Shown piece after piece: positions 27,164-35,386 of a stretch of 35,386 nt of DNA (the first letter of the stretch is position 1; the number at the start of each line of letters is the position of its first letter). Origin of the DNA: Asparagopsis taxiformis (taxonomy: Eukaryota > Rhodophyta > Florideophyceae > Bonnemaisoniales > Bonnemaisoniaceae); NCBI GenBank assembly GCA_030407315.1, contig JALQPE010000850.1, forward strand, positions 1 through 35,386. The letters run 5' to 3'. The notes beneath the pieces are model-generated. The model was not told where the DNA came from. It searched no databases and was given only the letters and a program-made list of their open reading frames with translations. The translations under genes and the position numbers were made by a program.

Positions 27164-28696
27164 TCTCCCGATACTTCCGTAAGTTACGGAAGTATCGGGA
27201 GATTTGTTCGTCAGGCACGTTGTGCCGTTGCGTCCACGTGGGGTCACGGTACCCGTACCACCTTACGAGGAACCACTCCTCATTATCGTCGTCGACGACG
27301 TAGTCAATCAAGTCGTCAATTGCGTAATCCTGTTCAGGTGATTCCAAGTTTTGGGAGATAGCTCCCTGTTCTGGTAGAACATCTTGGCTCGACGAGCGTC
27401 GTCTTCTTCCGGTGTTAGCCGTGTCACCCGTAGGGGTAAGCGGCTCAGCCGAAGTGGCTTCTTGGGATATTTCCATGCCGTGCTGCCGGCTTCTTGCTTG
27501 TCGATGAAGGCGAGTATTCTTCTTCGGACTTGTTCCGGTTGGTGTCTTCTGGGCTGATCGGCGTAGCCGGGAGAACGTCTTGTTGGCGTTATCTGTAGCA
27601 GGTTCCTGCATTTGATTGGGAGTGTCATCCTCGTTGAGGTCAGGTTGAGTGGACATCTGCTGTGAAGCAGAATTATCCTGACGATGAATATCGGCCTGGG
27701 CCCCCTCCTCAAAGACGGTTCGTCTCGGACCGATACTCGGTGTGTCAGTTACGGAATCACCTTCAACCGCGGAGCGGGATGACAAAGGCTTGGTTACAGG
27801 TTGGCCTGGCTGCAGTCCGTCTGGAAGCGTTTCGCGCGGCGGTCTTGATGTATCACGACGTAGTCGCTCTTCCGCCATACTCGGCATCTTGTTGGCGGGT
27901 TGATCGTCGGTTCCCACCGCAGGTACGGATGCTCCGCTAGAAGTTAACCGTGAGTGCGGTGTTTCCTGTCCAGGTTGTGGCGCATACGTCACGCGGTCAT
28001 GGCTAACTTGTTCGACAAGTCCATTCCGTTCGATGTGAACGGTTCGCCTACCGGCTTTCGCAACCTTGAAAGGTCCTTGCGCTAACGGCGTCAACTTGTT
28101 TCGTTCCCGTACTTCGGGGTTGTCAAGGTAGACGTAGTCACCTTCCTGAAGGAGTCGCTTGGTCTTCCGGATTCGCCGGTCAAAGTCTCGTTTATAACGA
28201 GCTTGCGTGGCGAGTAGCCTTTGATCGGCCTTCTGAATTGCTTGAGCAATCCTTTGCAGGAAGTCCTGTTTCAAGAAAGCGTCCTGTTTTTGCCGTGTTC
28301 TCATCGAGTGATGAAGGGTATAAGGGGGTGGTGGTCTACTTAGGATAAGGTCAAAGGGTGTCGTCCCTGTCGTGCGATGCACGTGCGTATTGTACGCGTA
28401 CGTCAACGCTGGTGCGTACACGTCCCAGTCATTCTGGTTTTCGTTTACGTAGTTGCGTAACATGTTCAACAACGTACGGTTATACCGTTCCACCTGACCG
28501 TTGGTCTGAGGGTGGTAGGTTGTTGTGAACAAGTTCTTTGTTCCAAGTTGCAGGCAAACAGCCTGGAAAAGTTTGGAAGCAAACTGAGGTCCGTTGTCGG
28601 AGAGCAACGTCCTAGGGGGACCGTACTTGAAAACCCAGTGGGTGCAAAAGGCGAAAGCCACATGGTAAGCAGTGATACTGCGTAATGGTACAACGT
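27153..28696 (-). CDS. Ty3 chromovirus integrase C-terminal half with chromodomain (5'-truncated)
   Basis: The frame enters at 28696 with VVPLRSITAYHVAFAFCTHW and continues RTLLSDNGPQF (second catalytic Asp) and TTYHPQTNGQVERYNRTL (catalytic Glu). The conserved VYLDNPEVRERNKLTPLAQG and GPFKV segments of the integrase C-terminal domain follow, then a long Pro/Ser/Thr-rich linker. It ends with a chromodomain (YAIDDLIDYVVDDDNEEWFL, VRWYGYRDPTW). The chromodomain would steer integration to marked chromatin. The first catalytic Asp and everything before it are lost, because the right DNA transposon is inserted at 28697. The remaining frame of about 514 codons has no stop, so the interruption looks recent. 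Confidence 0.85.
27165..27201. repeat. Perfect palindrome with 18-nt arms inside the chromodomain end
   Basis: Arms 27165-27182 (CTCCCGATACTTCCGTAA) and 27184-27201 are exact reverse complements around a single G. On the minus strand they encode the helix SRYFRNLRKYRE that closes the protein. A second hairpin follows at once. Confidence 0.9.
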
Positions 28697-28824
28697 CTGT
28701 GTTTTCGGAAGTGGACGCGGACGTCCAGTCTCTCTAGTACGGGTCCTAGTCGGCCCCGAGATTTACTAGAACAAATGAACGTCCGCGTCCAAAAAAAAAT
28801 AAAAATTTTTGGATGCGGACGTCC

Positions 28825-28910
28825 ACTTTCTCTAGTACGTTCGGCGGAATACTAGGGCCCGACATCCACTTTCTCTAGTACATATGGCGGAATACTAGGG
28901 CCCGACATCC
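28825..28910. repeat. Two 43-bp subterminal units (right copy)
   Basis: Units at 28825-28867 and 28868-28910 share ACTTTCTCTAGTAC and GGCGGAATACTAGGGCCCGA. The left copy has three (3234-3362). They are preceded by two GGACGTCC palindromes at about 28718 and 28817. Confidence 0.85.
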
Positions 28911-29035
28911 AGTATACAATATATCAGCGAAAACCGGGAGGGAAGAAATTACAGCGGATGGTAAATTCAGGGCCCATATCGGACCGTATTTTATTCTCTC
29001 ATTTACGAAACTGCACGTATACAATAAGTCTCTCT

Positions 29036-29173
29036 AGAATAGAAAATACATACCCGGTCAGAATAGGAAATAAATACCCGGTCAGAATAGGAAATACGTA
29101 TCCAGCCAGAATACGGAATATGTATCCAGCCAGAATACGAAATACGTATCCAGCCAGAATACAAAATACCTGT
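29036..29173. repeat. 24-bp minisatellite (right copy)
   Basis: About six copies of a unit like CAGAATACGAAATACGTATC occur. In the plus strand they read as an 8-residue repeat (IRNTYPAR type) within a 185-codon frame at 28958-29515 that is largely shared with the left copy. This frame lies in the transposase leader and opposite the end of the micro-exon gene, so its coding value is doubtful. Confidence 0.8.
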
Positions 29174-29473
29174 CAGCATATCGTCGATCAACCATCTCCC
29201 TCACTATCACGTTCTCCCTACCATCCGCACATACTTCAAGAACCCTCACGACCTAGATTACAAAAAATCCGCTCCTTCCCATTCCATCCCCGCTTTCCTC
29301 GACACCACCCCAGCCCATTAAATCATCAAGACATCAAACACGAACATGGTCAGCAAAATCTTACACCACTTGAAACCCACTCTCACTTCTATCGTATGCC
29401 CGAAAATATACACATACCAGAAACACCTTACAGCTTCATTCCCCATCTTCCGAGATCCCTTCTTCACTCTCCT

Positions 29474-30124
29474 TCAGTCCTGCCGTTCCTGCTTCACCAC
29501 TCCTGCATCACATAAAAAAACACCAAAATCAACCACAACAGTCAGATTCAAAAGCAACGCTTACCACGACAGATATCCTAGAAACTCCCTTACTTACCTC
29601 TCATCCATCCTACACACAATACAAACCATGATCCAAAAACCTTGCAATGAATAATCAAAGTCAGCAGTCCATATCTTCGCAAAACACATCTTGGCACTCA
29701 ATGAAACTTACCTTCCGTCATCAACATTCCTGCATCATCTACACAACATCGGAATCAACCACAACAGTCAGACTCAAAACCAACCTTCCCTCGCACCATA
29801 CTTTCAAACTTCACGTACCTCTCTTCCATCCTCCACTCAATACACACCATGAGTCAACAGGCTTCCAATGAAAAATATCGCATCAACGGAAATAGTCAGA
29901 CTCAAAACCCACGCTTCCCTCAATGCATACCCTCAAGATTCGCGCACGTACCTTCGTCCATCCTCTACACTAAACAAAGCAAAGGCGGTCAAAGAATCTC
30001 AGTCGGTGATGAGGGCGGAGTGGAGCCTGCGGCGTCGACCGGACAGCTTTCAGCGTCCGCTTAAGTCTTGCTGTGCATACTCGAAATCATCGCCGGCAGT
30101 GAGATTGAGTATGGCCCAAGCCAT
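29474..30124 (-). CDS. Candidate multi-exon small gene of the transposon (right copy)
   Basis: This is the counterpart of the gene at 1393-2649 with a single repeat unit. The ATG at 30124 opens MAWAILNLTAGDDFEYAQQD, but a TGA follows LSGR in this copy where the left copy has AGA. Exon-like blocks with splice consensus are 13 nt (29952-29964), about 15 nt near 29821-29835, 27 nt (29712-29738), 12 nt (29598-29609) and a last exon from 29502. The intron between the last two micro-exons is 102 nt (29610-29711) and the final one 95 nt (29503-29597). The open frame through the last three exons gives DAGMLMTEGWMRGVVKQERQ ending Asp-stop. The junctions of the first exon are not resolved. No homology is recognised. 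Confidence 0.4.
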
Positions 30125-30572
30125 GGTCTCTGAATCCCCGAACAATGAGATCCGGATCGAGAACAACGAATATAAACATATAATCATATATATGAGAATC
30201 CATTTGCTTTCCTTACATGATCCGTGGCATATCCACTGTAAAGCACATTCAGATTCCACGAAGTTCGGAAATAAAAAAGTTTATTATTACAAATGAATCA
30301 ATTGAAAATTCATGTCCCAGGGCAGTCGTTCGTCCTTCCATGCACACGTTGCCAGCACGCAATGTGATGTAACAGTTGGAAATGATTGAACTCTCGGTTA
30401 AATTCCACCGTTGGGATGTCAGCTGAAGTGAGCACAAAACTACTACCCACAAAACTACGAACACGTTACATTCCAAGTCTCGAAAGCACCACAAAAATAA
30501 AATTGGTCGCATCTGGACGGCACAGTCTCCCCTGTTCAGCTCGCAATCCTCCCTTTTGCGTCAAAACTCGAC
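30125..30572. promoter_or_regulatory. Bidirectional promoter region of the transposon (right copy)
   Basis: This is the spacer between the divergent ATGs at 30124 (minus) and 30573 (plus), closely matching 947-1392. AT-rich segments occur near 30175-30195 and 30268-30310. Promoter role is inferred from layout and from retention in both copies. Confidence 0.4.
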
Positions 30573-33500
30573 ATGGAATGCAAGTATGAAGGGTGCCTCT
30601 ACTACTGCGTAGATGCCTATGCGCTCGCGCTGCATGAGCGAACGTGTCGCTACCGTTTCAACCCCTCTCCCCAACATTTCAACAACGCTCGTGTCCCTGC
30701 CGTCACCCATGGGCCTGCTCGAAGCAGCGACCATGATTCCCCGCAACCCAGCTCCCCAGACCCAGAATCTGGTCGTGCTTCCTCCAGCGACTCACCCTGT
30801 GACGCTCCACTGCCACCAGCCTCAACCCCCTCCCGCGCAGACCTCCTCGTGCAATCCCTCGCCGCCAGTCTCACAACCCTCGAGTACAAGGCCGGCGCTG
30901 GCCGCGTGAGCGAAGTCATCAACATCCTACAAGACCCCGCATTCTCCCTAGAAAAGTTCAACAGCGCCGTTCGCACCGTAGAAGAATGTCGCCACGTTAC
31001 CGCTTCCATGGTCGAAACACATTTCCGCACCGAAGGTTACAAGAGCCACATCATTCCAGACAAAACTGGTAAGTACTCGGCACAGCTGTACCTCCGCGAC
31101 CCAGTCGACATGCTCCGCAGGCAGTTAGCACCGGCTAACAACCAAAATACTCTCTTCCACCCCTCCCCACAGACCGCCCCAGACGGCACCACAATATTTT
31201 CTCATCCCCTACACACAGAATTCGCGAAAACGCTGCACCAGGTTACTAGACAGCGCGTGTAGCTCTCGGAAGATCCACAGGTCGTATGGGCAGAGGAAAC
31301 TGATCCCACACCTTCCTCCTTTGCCGGCCTCCTCCAAGTGTACTCCGACAAGAACAGCACAAGCCTCAAGAGCTCCGCAATCGTCGCATACCCCATACAC
31401 GTCACACTGCTCAACTTCTCCGCCCCCCTCCGTCGCCACTGCATCCGTACCGGCCTCACCACCGTCGGGTATCTTCCGTACATTGTTAACCCTTCGTCCA
31501 ACGCCTTGTTCGGTGATGAAATGCCGACAACCTCTAGTTCTGCTAGTCGCGCTCGCAAAATTGATATTCTTCATAAAGCACTCGAAAAAGTGTTTTCGTC
31601 CCTATCCACCGCGATCTCTTCCGGGTTCCCCTGCACAGACTCCACTGCAACTGCCCGCCAACGCTTTCCCATCCTAGCCAATTATTGCTGCGACTTTCCA
31701 GAGGCCAAAGAGCTGTCATGCACTCGCAACAGCACTACCACCACACATCCCTGCCACCGCTGCTACATCCCCGCCACTCAACTTGAATCCAGCGCGCCAC
31801 ACCAGCCCCGCTCCCTCGATGATACACGCTCTGCACGCCAAGAGAGCGCTCAGGAGCATACAACTGCTCCGCTCGAAGCTCTCTCCCTCCTCGAACAACA
31901 CTCTGTCCTCGAATCGACCGCTCTTTTACCCAGCAACAGTCCCCTAGACCCCTACAACATTTTCTCCTTCGAGCCTCTGCACAATCTCCACCTCGGCATC
32001 TCAAAGCTCATCAAACAGTGCATTGTCCACCGCCTCAGCTCCCCAGACCTCACCACCACCACTGCCTCCCATTCCGGGACACCTCGCACCTTCAAGAAGG
32101 TGAAAAAATCCATCCTCGCCGGCTCAAACAGCATTCTGTCCGCTATCGAACGGGACTACTACATCACCGGTCTTCATGTCGACTTCTCCAAGGGTGAGAA
32201 GGGCACCAATTTGAACGGCCTCTTCACGGAGGACGGCATACGCGGCATGCTCGCAGCCAAAGACTATCACCATGTCGACATGGTGTTCCCTTCATCGCAG
32301 CATTCATTGACACATGCTGTGACGAAGTAGAGACAGCCCCCCTCACTTCCATCTGCACGCAATACTCTGACCTCGTCGCATGGGTCATGAAACGCGGTCG
32401 CATCAAGCACTGGACTGCCGCCGAACTCGAAAGCCTCCAGAACTCCATTTCCTATTTCAAACAATCAATGCTCTCCACCCTCGGCCCATTCCACACCACA
32501 GGTCTCAAAACTTTCAAGTTCCATCTTCTAGACCATCTTCCCGGTGACTTGCAGAGATATGGCGCCCTGGAACACATTGATGCAGGCCCCTACGAACACT
32601 CGCATCTTCTGTTCAAACAGAGTTATAGGAAAACCTCTCGAAGGCGCTCCACAGCCATGGAAGAGACTATTCGCCACATGGAATTCTCCTTGGCCACTCC
32701 AACTGGTCACAACCCATCGAACAAATTGGGAAACCCACGCATGATATCGCCCACAGGCGGTGCAGTGCTCGTTCGCGACGGATTCACCGTTGCACTGCAC
32801 GACTTTGCCTCCCTGCTGCCCGATGCAACCCTCCTCGTTGCAGATATCGACGGACAGCCCGATCCTGCCACTCTTTTGCCTCTGCACAACTCCTCGTTCC
32901 CGTCTGGCACCATAACGCTATTCCAGCAACTCGGTGACACAGCTGCACAAGCGTTCCTCACCCTCGCTAGACTGCGCGCCACGGCAGAAGGCCCTCCAGT
33001 ACATGACATGGACATTTCCGTCACCGTGGTAAAGTCCGCCTACGTCATGGGAGGGTACGTCCCAGATGCCGACGACTTTGACCCGCACAGTAGCATGCTT
33101 CGCCCCACAAACGTGTCGAGGCACAAGCAGCAGCGCGTCTTTGCAACTTCATCATTCGGCCCCGCAAAGAGATCGCAGTACTCCTTTGTCGTCATCTCCG
33201 GAACTGCCGATGACTACAGAACCATATGGGTAGGGCGCGTCCTGGCACTGGTACGTCTGCAGTCTCCAAACCTGTTTCAACCTGTAGAACTCGCTTTCGT
33301 TCAGTATATGACCTGCTTTGCCCCAAAAACCGCTGTGGAAAAATCACTTGGGTGCATTTGTTTAAAGTGGTCCACATGGGACCCGGACAACAGATCCGTT
33401 GACAGCAATGACACTGCATCCCACAGTGCAGGTGGTCCTTGGTTTGACCTCACTCCTGCATCTACTATATCTGGCACCGTGCACATCGTACGAAGTAACT

Positions 33501-33613
33501 CTCCAGTCAAGCCATTTACGAAACAAATGCACTGGTCGGACCACCGTTTCTATCTCAACCGCTTCTACACCAACACTGATTACCAGTTCACAGATGATAA
33601 TGAAGAAGAATAA
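30573..33613 (+). pseudogene. Plavaka-like (Tnp2-type) transposase, one stop and one frameshift
   Basis: A frame from the ATG at 30573 opens with a C2HC-like finger (MECKYEGCLYYC, HERTC) and a Ser/Pro linker. Motifs known from Plavaka/Tnp2 transposases follow: YLRDPVDMLRRQL, GTTIFSHPLHTEFAKTLH, YSDKNSTSLKSSAIVAYP, a zinc-binding-like CHRCYIPATQ, EPLHNLHLGISKLI, KFHLLDHLPGDLQRYG and YEHSHLLFKQSYRK, with a C-terminal FYLNRFYTNTDY. A UAG at 31260-31262 interrupts the frame (the left copy has CAG there, followed by a 1-nt length difference). Near 32285 the frame shifts by one base within a run of C. Total length would be about 1010 residues. It would bind the subterminal repeats and move the element. 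Family assignment rests on motif order and spacing. Confidence 0.7.
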
Positions 33614-33690
33614 ATCTAAATCGCAGCACTCTATTGATAATGTACTACATGATAAGCCTTCTAGCCAACGTCACATTTACTGCACTAATC

Positions 33691-35386
33691 TCAACCATCC
33701 TCCATTACGCCAAAACCGTTATCAGCAGTTGCTGCATGGCGCCGCTCCATGCCCCCATACTGTGGGGCATTGATTTCGACATTCAGGTTTGCACTCAGGT
33801 GTCCAGCATATGGGTCAAGGACGAAAAGTTCTGCGCCAATTAGTCCTTGCGCAATCACACAATCCATTACAGCACCGAGGTTTGACGTAATATGCGATTG
33901 AATCCAATCCTCGGACACTAGAACAAGTGATGAGCAGCGGTTTACATCATCAACGACATGAACAATTCCAGACCCCTCTCCGCTTTGCCACACTTCAACA
34001 GCCTCTCTTGTCACAGTCCGGCTTGCAAACACATGCCGTGACTGTGCACTAGTCCGCTGTTCACTCTCGACAACGTCCGTTTCTTCCCTTGCTTGCGAGC
34101 CTTGGAGACAAGACATGCAGTACACCACCATACCAACTAATTGCTGAAAAGCTACCCCCACATATTGACTGTACCGCCTTGTAAACTCCTTCTGCCGTGC
34201 ACCTCCTTTCCCCTTCGGTTCATCCAAACACTCCACAGTAGTCACTAGCCAAGCATCCAGGCGCGCCAGCGTTAGTATGCTCGTCTCTATGTCCATTACT
34301 TGTTCTGGTCGTATCGAATAACCCCTGAAGATGTCCGGCACATTCACAGCTACTCGGTTGTTAAACCATGCATCACCATTCCCTTCCATTTCGAAGCTGT
34401 CAGGAACCAAGCCTTTGCTGTATCGCAGCTCTGAGAACGGTGCCGTTCGCCACCTCCCCATATCCAAATCACCGTTGCTTTCCCGTTTCAAAAGCTTCTC
34501 AGACGCTTCGCGCTTTTGATCCTCTCGCTCGTCCATCTCAGCTCGCGTCGTCAGCGTCGTGCATCTAGACATTAATTTCGTGTACCCCAGCGAACCGAAC
34601 AATCTGTCCCTCGCATTACGCTTCCGTGCACTCATCACGTCTGACAGTTTCTGCGTCACCTTCACTTTCAATGCCTTGCTCCCCGCCACAGCCTCTTGAC
34701 AGCACACACGCTGCTTCTCATCGGAAAACACATCACACCACGGACTTTGACGCAGTACGTGTCGCACCAAGTCATTCAGCAGATCACTCTCGTCTCTGTA
34801 CGAAGGTGTATACCACTGCAGATTCTTGATGATATAGCCCGGAGGGGTAGCAATATATCCTACACCGTTTTCGCTCCAAAGTGTCCCTTCTACCGGCTCT
34901 ACCTCGATGGTACGTCCAGTTCAACGTCTCTGCGTTTGTTCGGCCATAGGGTCCAGCTCCATAGTCTCGTTCTTGCACCACTTTGTCAGGTTTTCCTCAA
35001 CCGCCCTAAGAACTCCAAGGTATTTCACAGGAATGGCTTTCTGTATGTTCGACTTACCGCCATCGTGATCACTGATTCTACCTGTTCTCGCAATTGCAGT
35101 AAGGCTGGCATTTTCCGCCTGCAGAGTCTTCAACTTAGCCTCCAACGCAACTATCTCCGTGGTGAGCGCCTTGTTGCTATGTCCTGGCTAAACACTTTTT
35201 TCCAGCTCCGCGATCTTCTTCTTCTGCGCATTGATGCGACTCGCCATTAAATCGATGGATTCCGGCGGATGCAACCTCTCTGCCCTCACCGTCCCCCCAT
35301 CTCGCACGCTATCGGGATTATGATGTCCTCCATCGGCAATAGCCTGACGTCGCGGGGGCGTTACGCGCATATTTGGCACCAATGAC
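33691..35386 (-). pseudogene. Convergent coiled-coil gene of the transposon, two in-frame stops
   Basis: One frame stays open from the window edge (35386) to the stop at 33691 apart from UAG at 35188-35190 and UGA at 34921-34923; there is no frameshift. The N-terminal part is helical and heptad-like (SRINAQKKKIAELEKSV, then EIVALEAKLKTLQAENASL). A mixed domain of about 450 residues follows (GYIATPPGYIIKNLQWYTPS, ARKRNARDRLFGSLGYTKLM, DEREDQKREASEKLLKRES). No known domain is recognised. Its place beside a Tnp2-type transposase, tail to tail with a 77-bp gap, and its coiled coil recall the second, DNA-binding protein of CACTA elements, but that is only analogy. The gene may start beyond the window. 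Confidence 0.55.

Larger units (their letters stand above)
25001..28696 (-). mobile_element. Ty3 (gypsy) chromovirus, 3' part
   Basis: The minus strand carries the second half of an integrase core, a C-terminal chromodomain, a 1.4-kb 3' region, and a polypurine tract with the start of an LTR at 25658. Gag, protease, reverse transcriptase and the 5' LTR would lie beyond 28696, where the right DNA transposon interrupts the integrase, so they are outside the window. The lower edge of the LTR is uncertain (25001 or about 25259 both give a TG...CA form), so the left limit is approximate. Confidence 0.75.
28697..35386 (+). mobile_element. Tnp2/Plavaka-like DNA transposon, right copy (5' terminus to beyond the window)
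   Basis: It starts CTGTGTTTTCGGAAGTGGAC at 28697 inside the chromovirus integrase. Order: subterminal repeats, 24-bp minisatellite, small micro-exon gene on the minus strand, bidirectional promoter, transposase on the plus strand, and a convergent coiled-coil gene on the minus strand. The far terminus lies outside the window, so the element is longer than 6.7 kb. Its first 2.8 kb repeat 1-3490 in reverse orientation. All three genes show damage in this copy. Confidence 0.75.

Noticed and set aside
27052..27361. Plus-strand frames across the chromodomain, including one reading SRYFRKLRKYREI
   Set aside because: The resemblance to the minus-strand protein is due to the perfect palindrome at 27165-27201, not to a separate gene.
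1..35386. Bacterial features such as operons, CRISPR arrays or riboswitches
   Set aside because: Gene structure, tRNA and transposon classes are eukaryotic. The short tandem repeats lack CRISPR-like unique spacers.

Overview
This is a eukaryotic nuclear window. It has an Alu-sized eukaryotic tRNA-Leu(AAG) gene with internal A and B boxes and a T-run terminator, long single-exon host genes with TATA-like boxes, and four classes of eukaryotic transposon (Tnp2/Plavaka-like DNA element, MULE, APE-type LINE, Ty3 chromovirus). Intron-poor host genes, Cys-rich secreted GCC2/GCC3-like proteins and heavy nested transposons would fit a florideophyte red alga such as Chondrus crispus. That assignment is inference from general knowledge, not a database match.

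Layout. 1-3490: left copy (minus strand, running off the window) of a large Tnp2/Plavaka-like DNA transposon, with its terminal and subterminal repeats at 2973-3490, a transposase start at 946, and a small divergently transcribed gene that looks like an array of micro-exons (1393-2649). 3491-9384: two head-to-tail copies of one non-LTR retrotransposon on the minus strand, the nearer one nearly full length but frameshifted. Its 5' end abuts the first base of tRNA-Leu (9385-9464). 9465-21323: the host gene island, made of a head-to-head pair of secreted Cys-rich proteins (9747-11492 minus, 12657-13733 plus), a 470-aa multi-pass membrane protein (minus), and a head-to-head pair of paralogous membrane proteins (17913-19355 minus, 19836-21323 plus). 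22690-24373: a MULE transposase pseudogene with three in-frame stops.

24374-35386 reads as a stack of nested insertions. A relative of the DNA transposon cuts the MULE at its SWIM zinc finger. A Ty3 chromovirus (minus) lies next, with one LTR edge at 25658 and an integrase-chromodomain end at 27153-28696. The right copy of the large DNA transposon (28697 to the window end, plus strand) cuts the chromovirus integrase. Left and right copies are near-identical inverted repeats about 25 kb apart, pointing outward.

The large transposon appears to carry three genes: the transposase (30573-33613, plus), a divergent small micro-exon gene sharing a ~450-bp bidirectional promoter (29474-30124, minus), and a convergent coiled-coil gene (33691-35386, minus). 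Every copy seen is damaged, mostly by single stop codons compatible with C-to-T change. The two most striking signals are the micro-exon array, expanded in the left copy, and the LINE tandem ending exactly at the 5' end of a tRNA gene.
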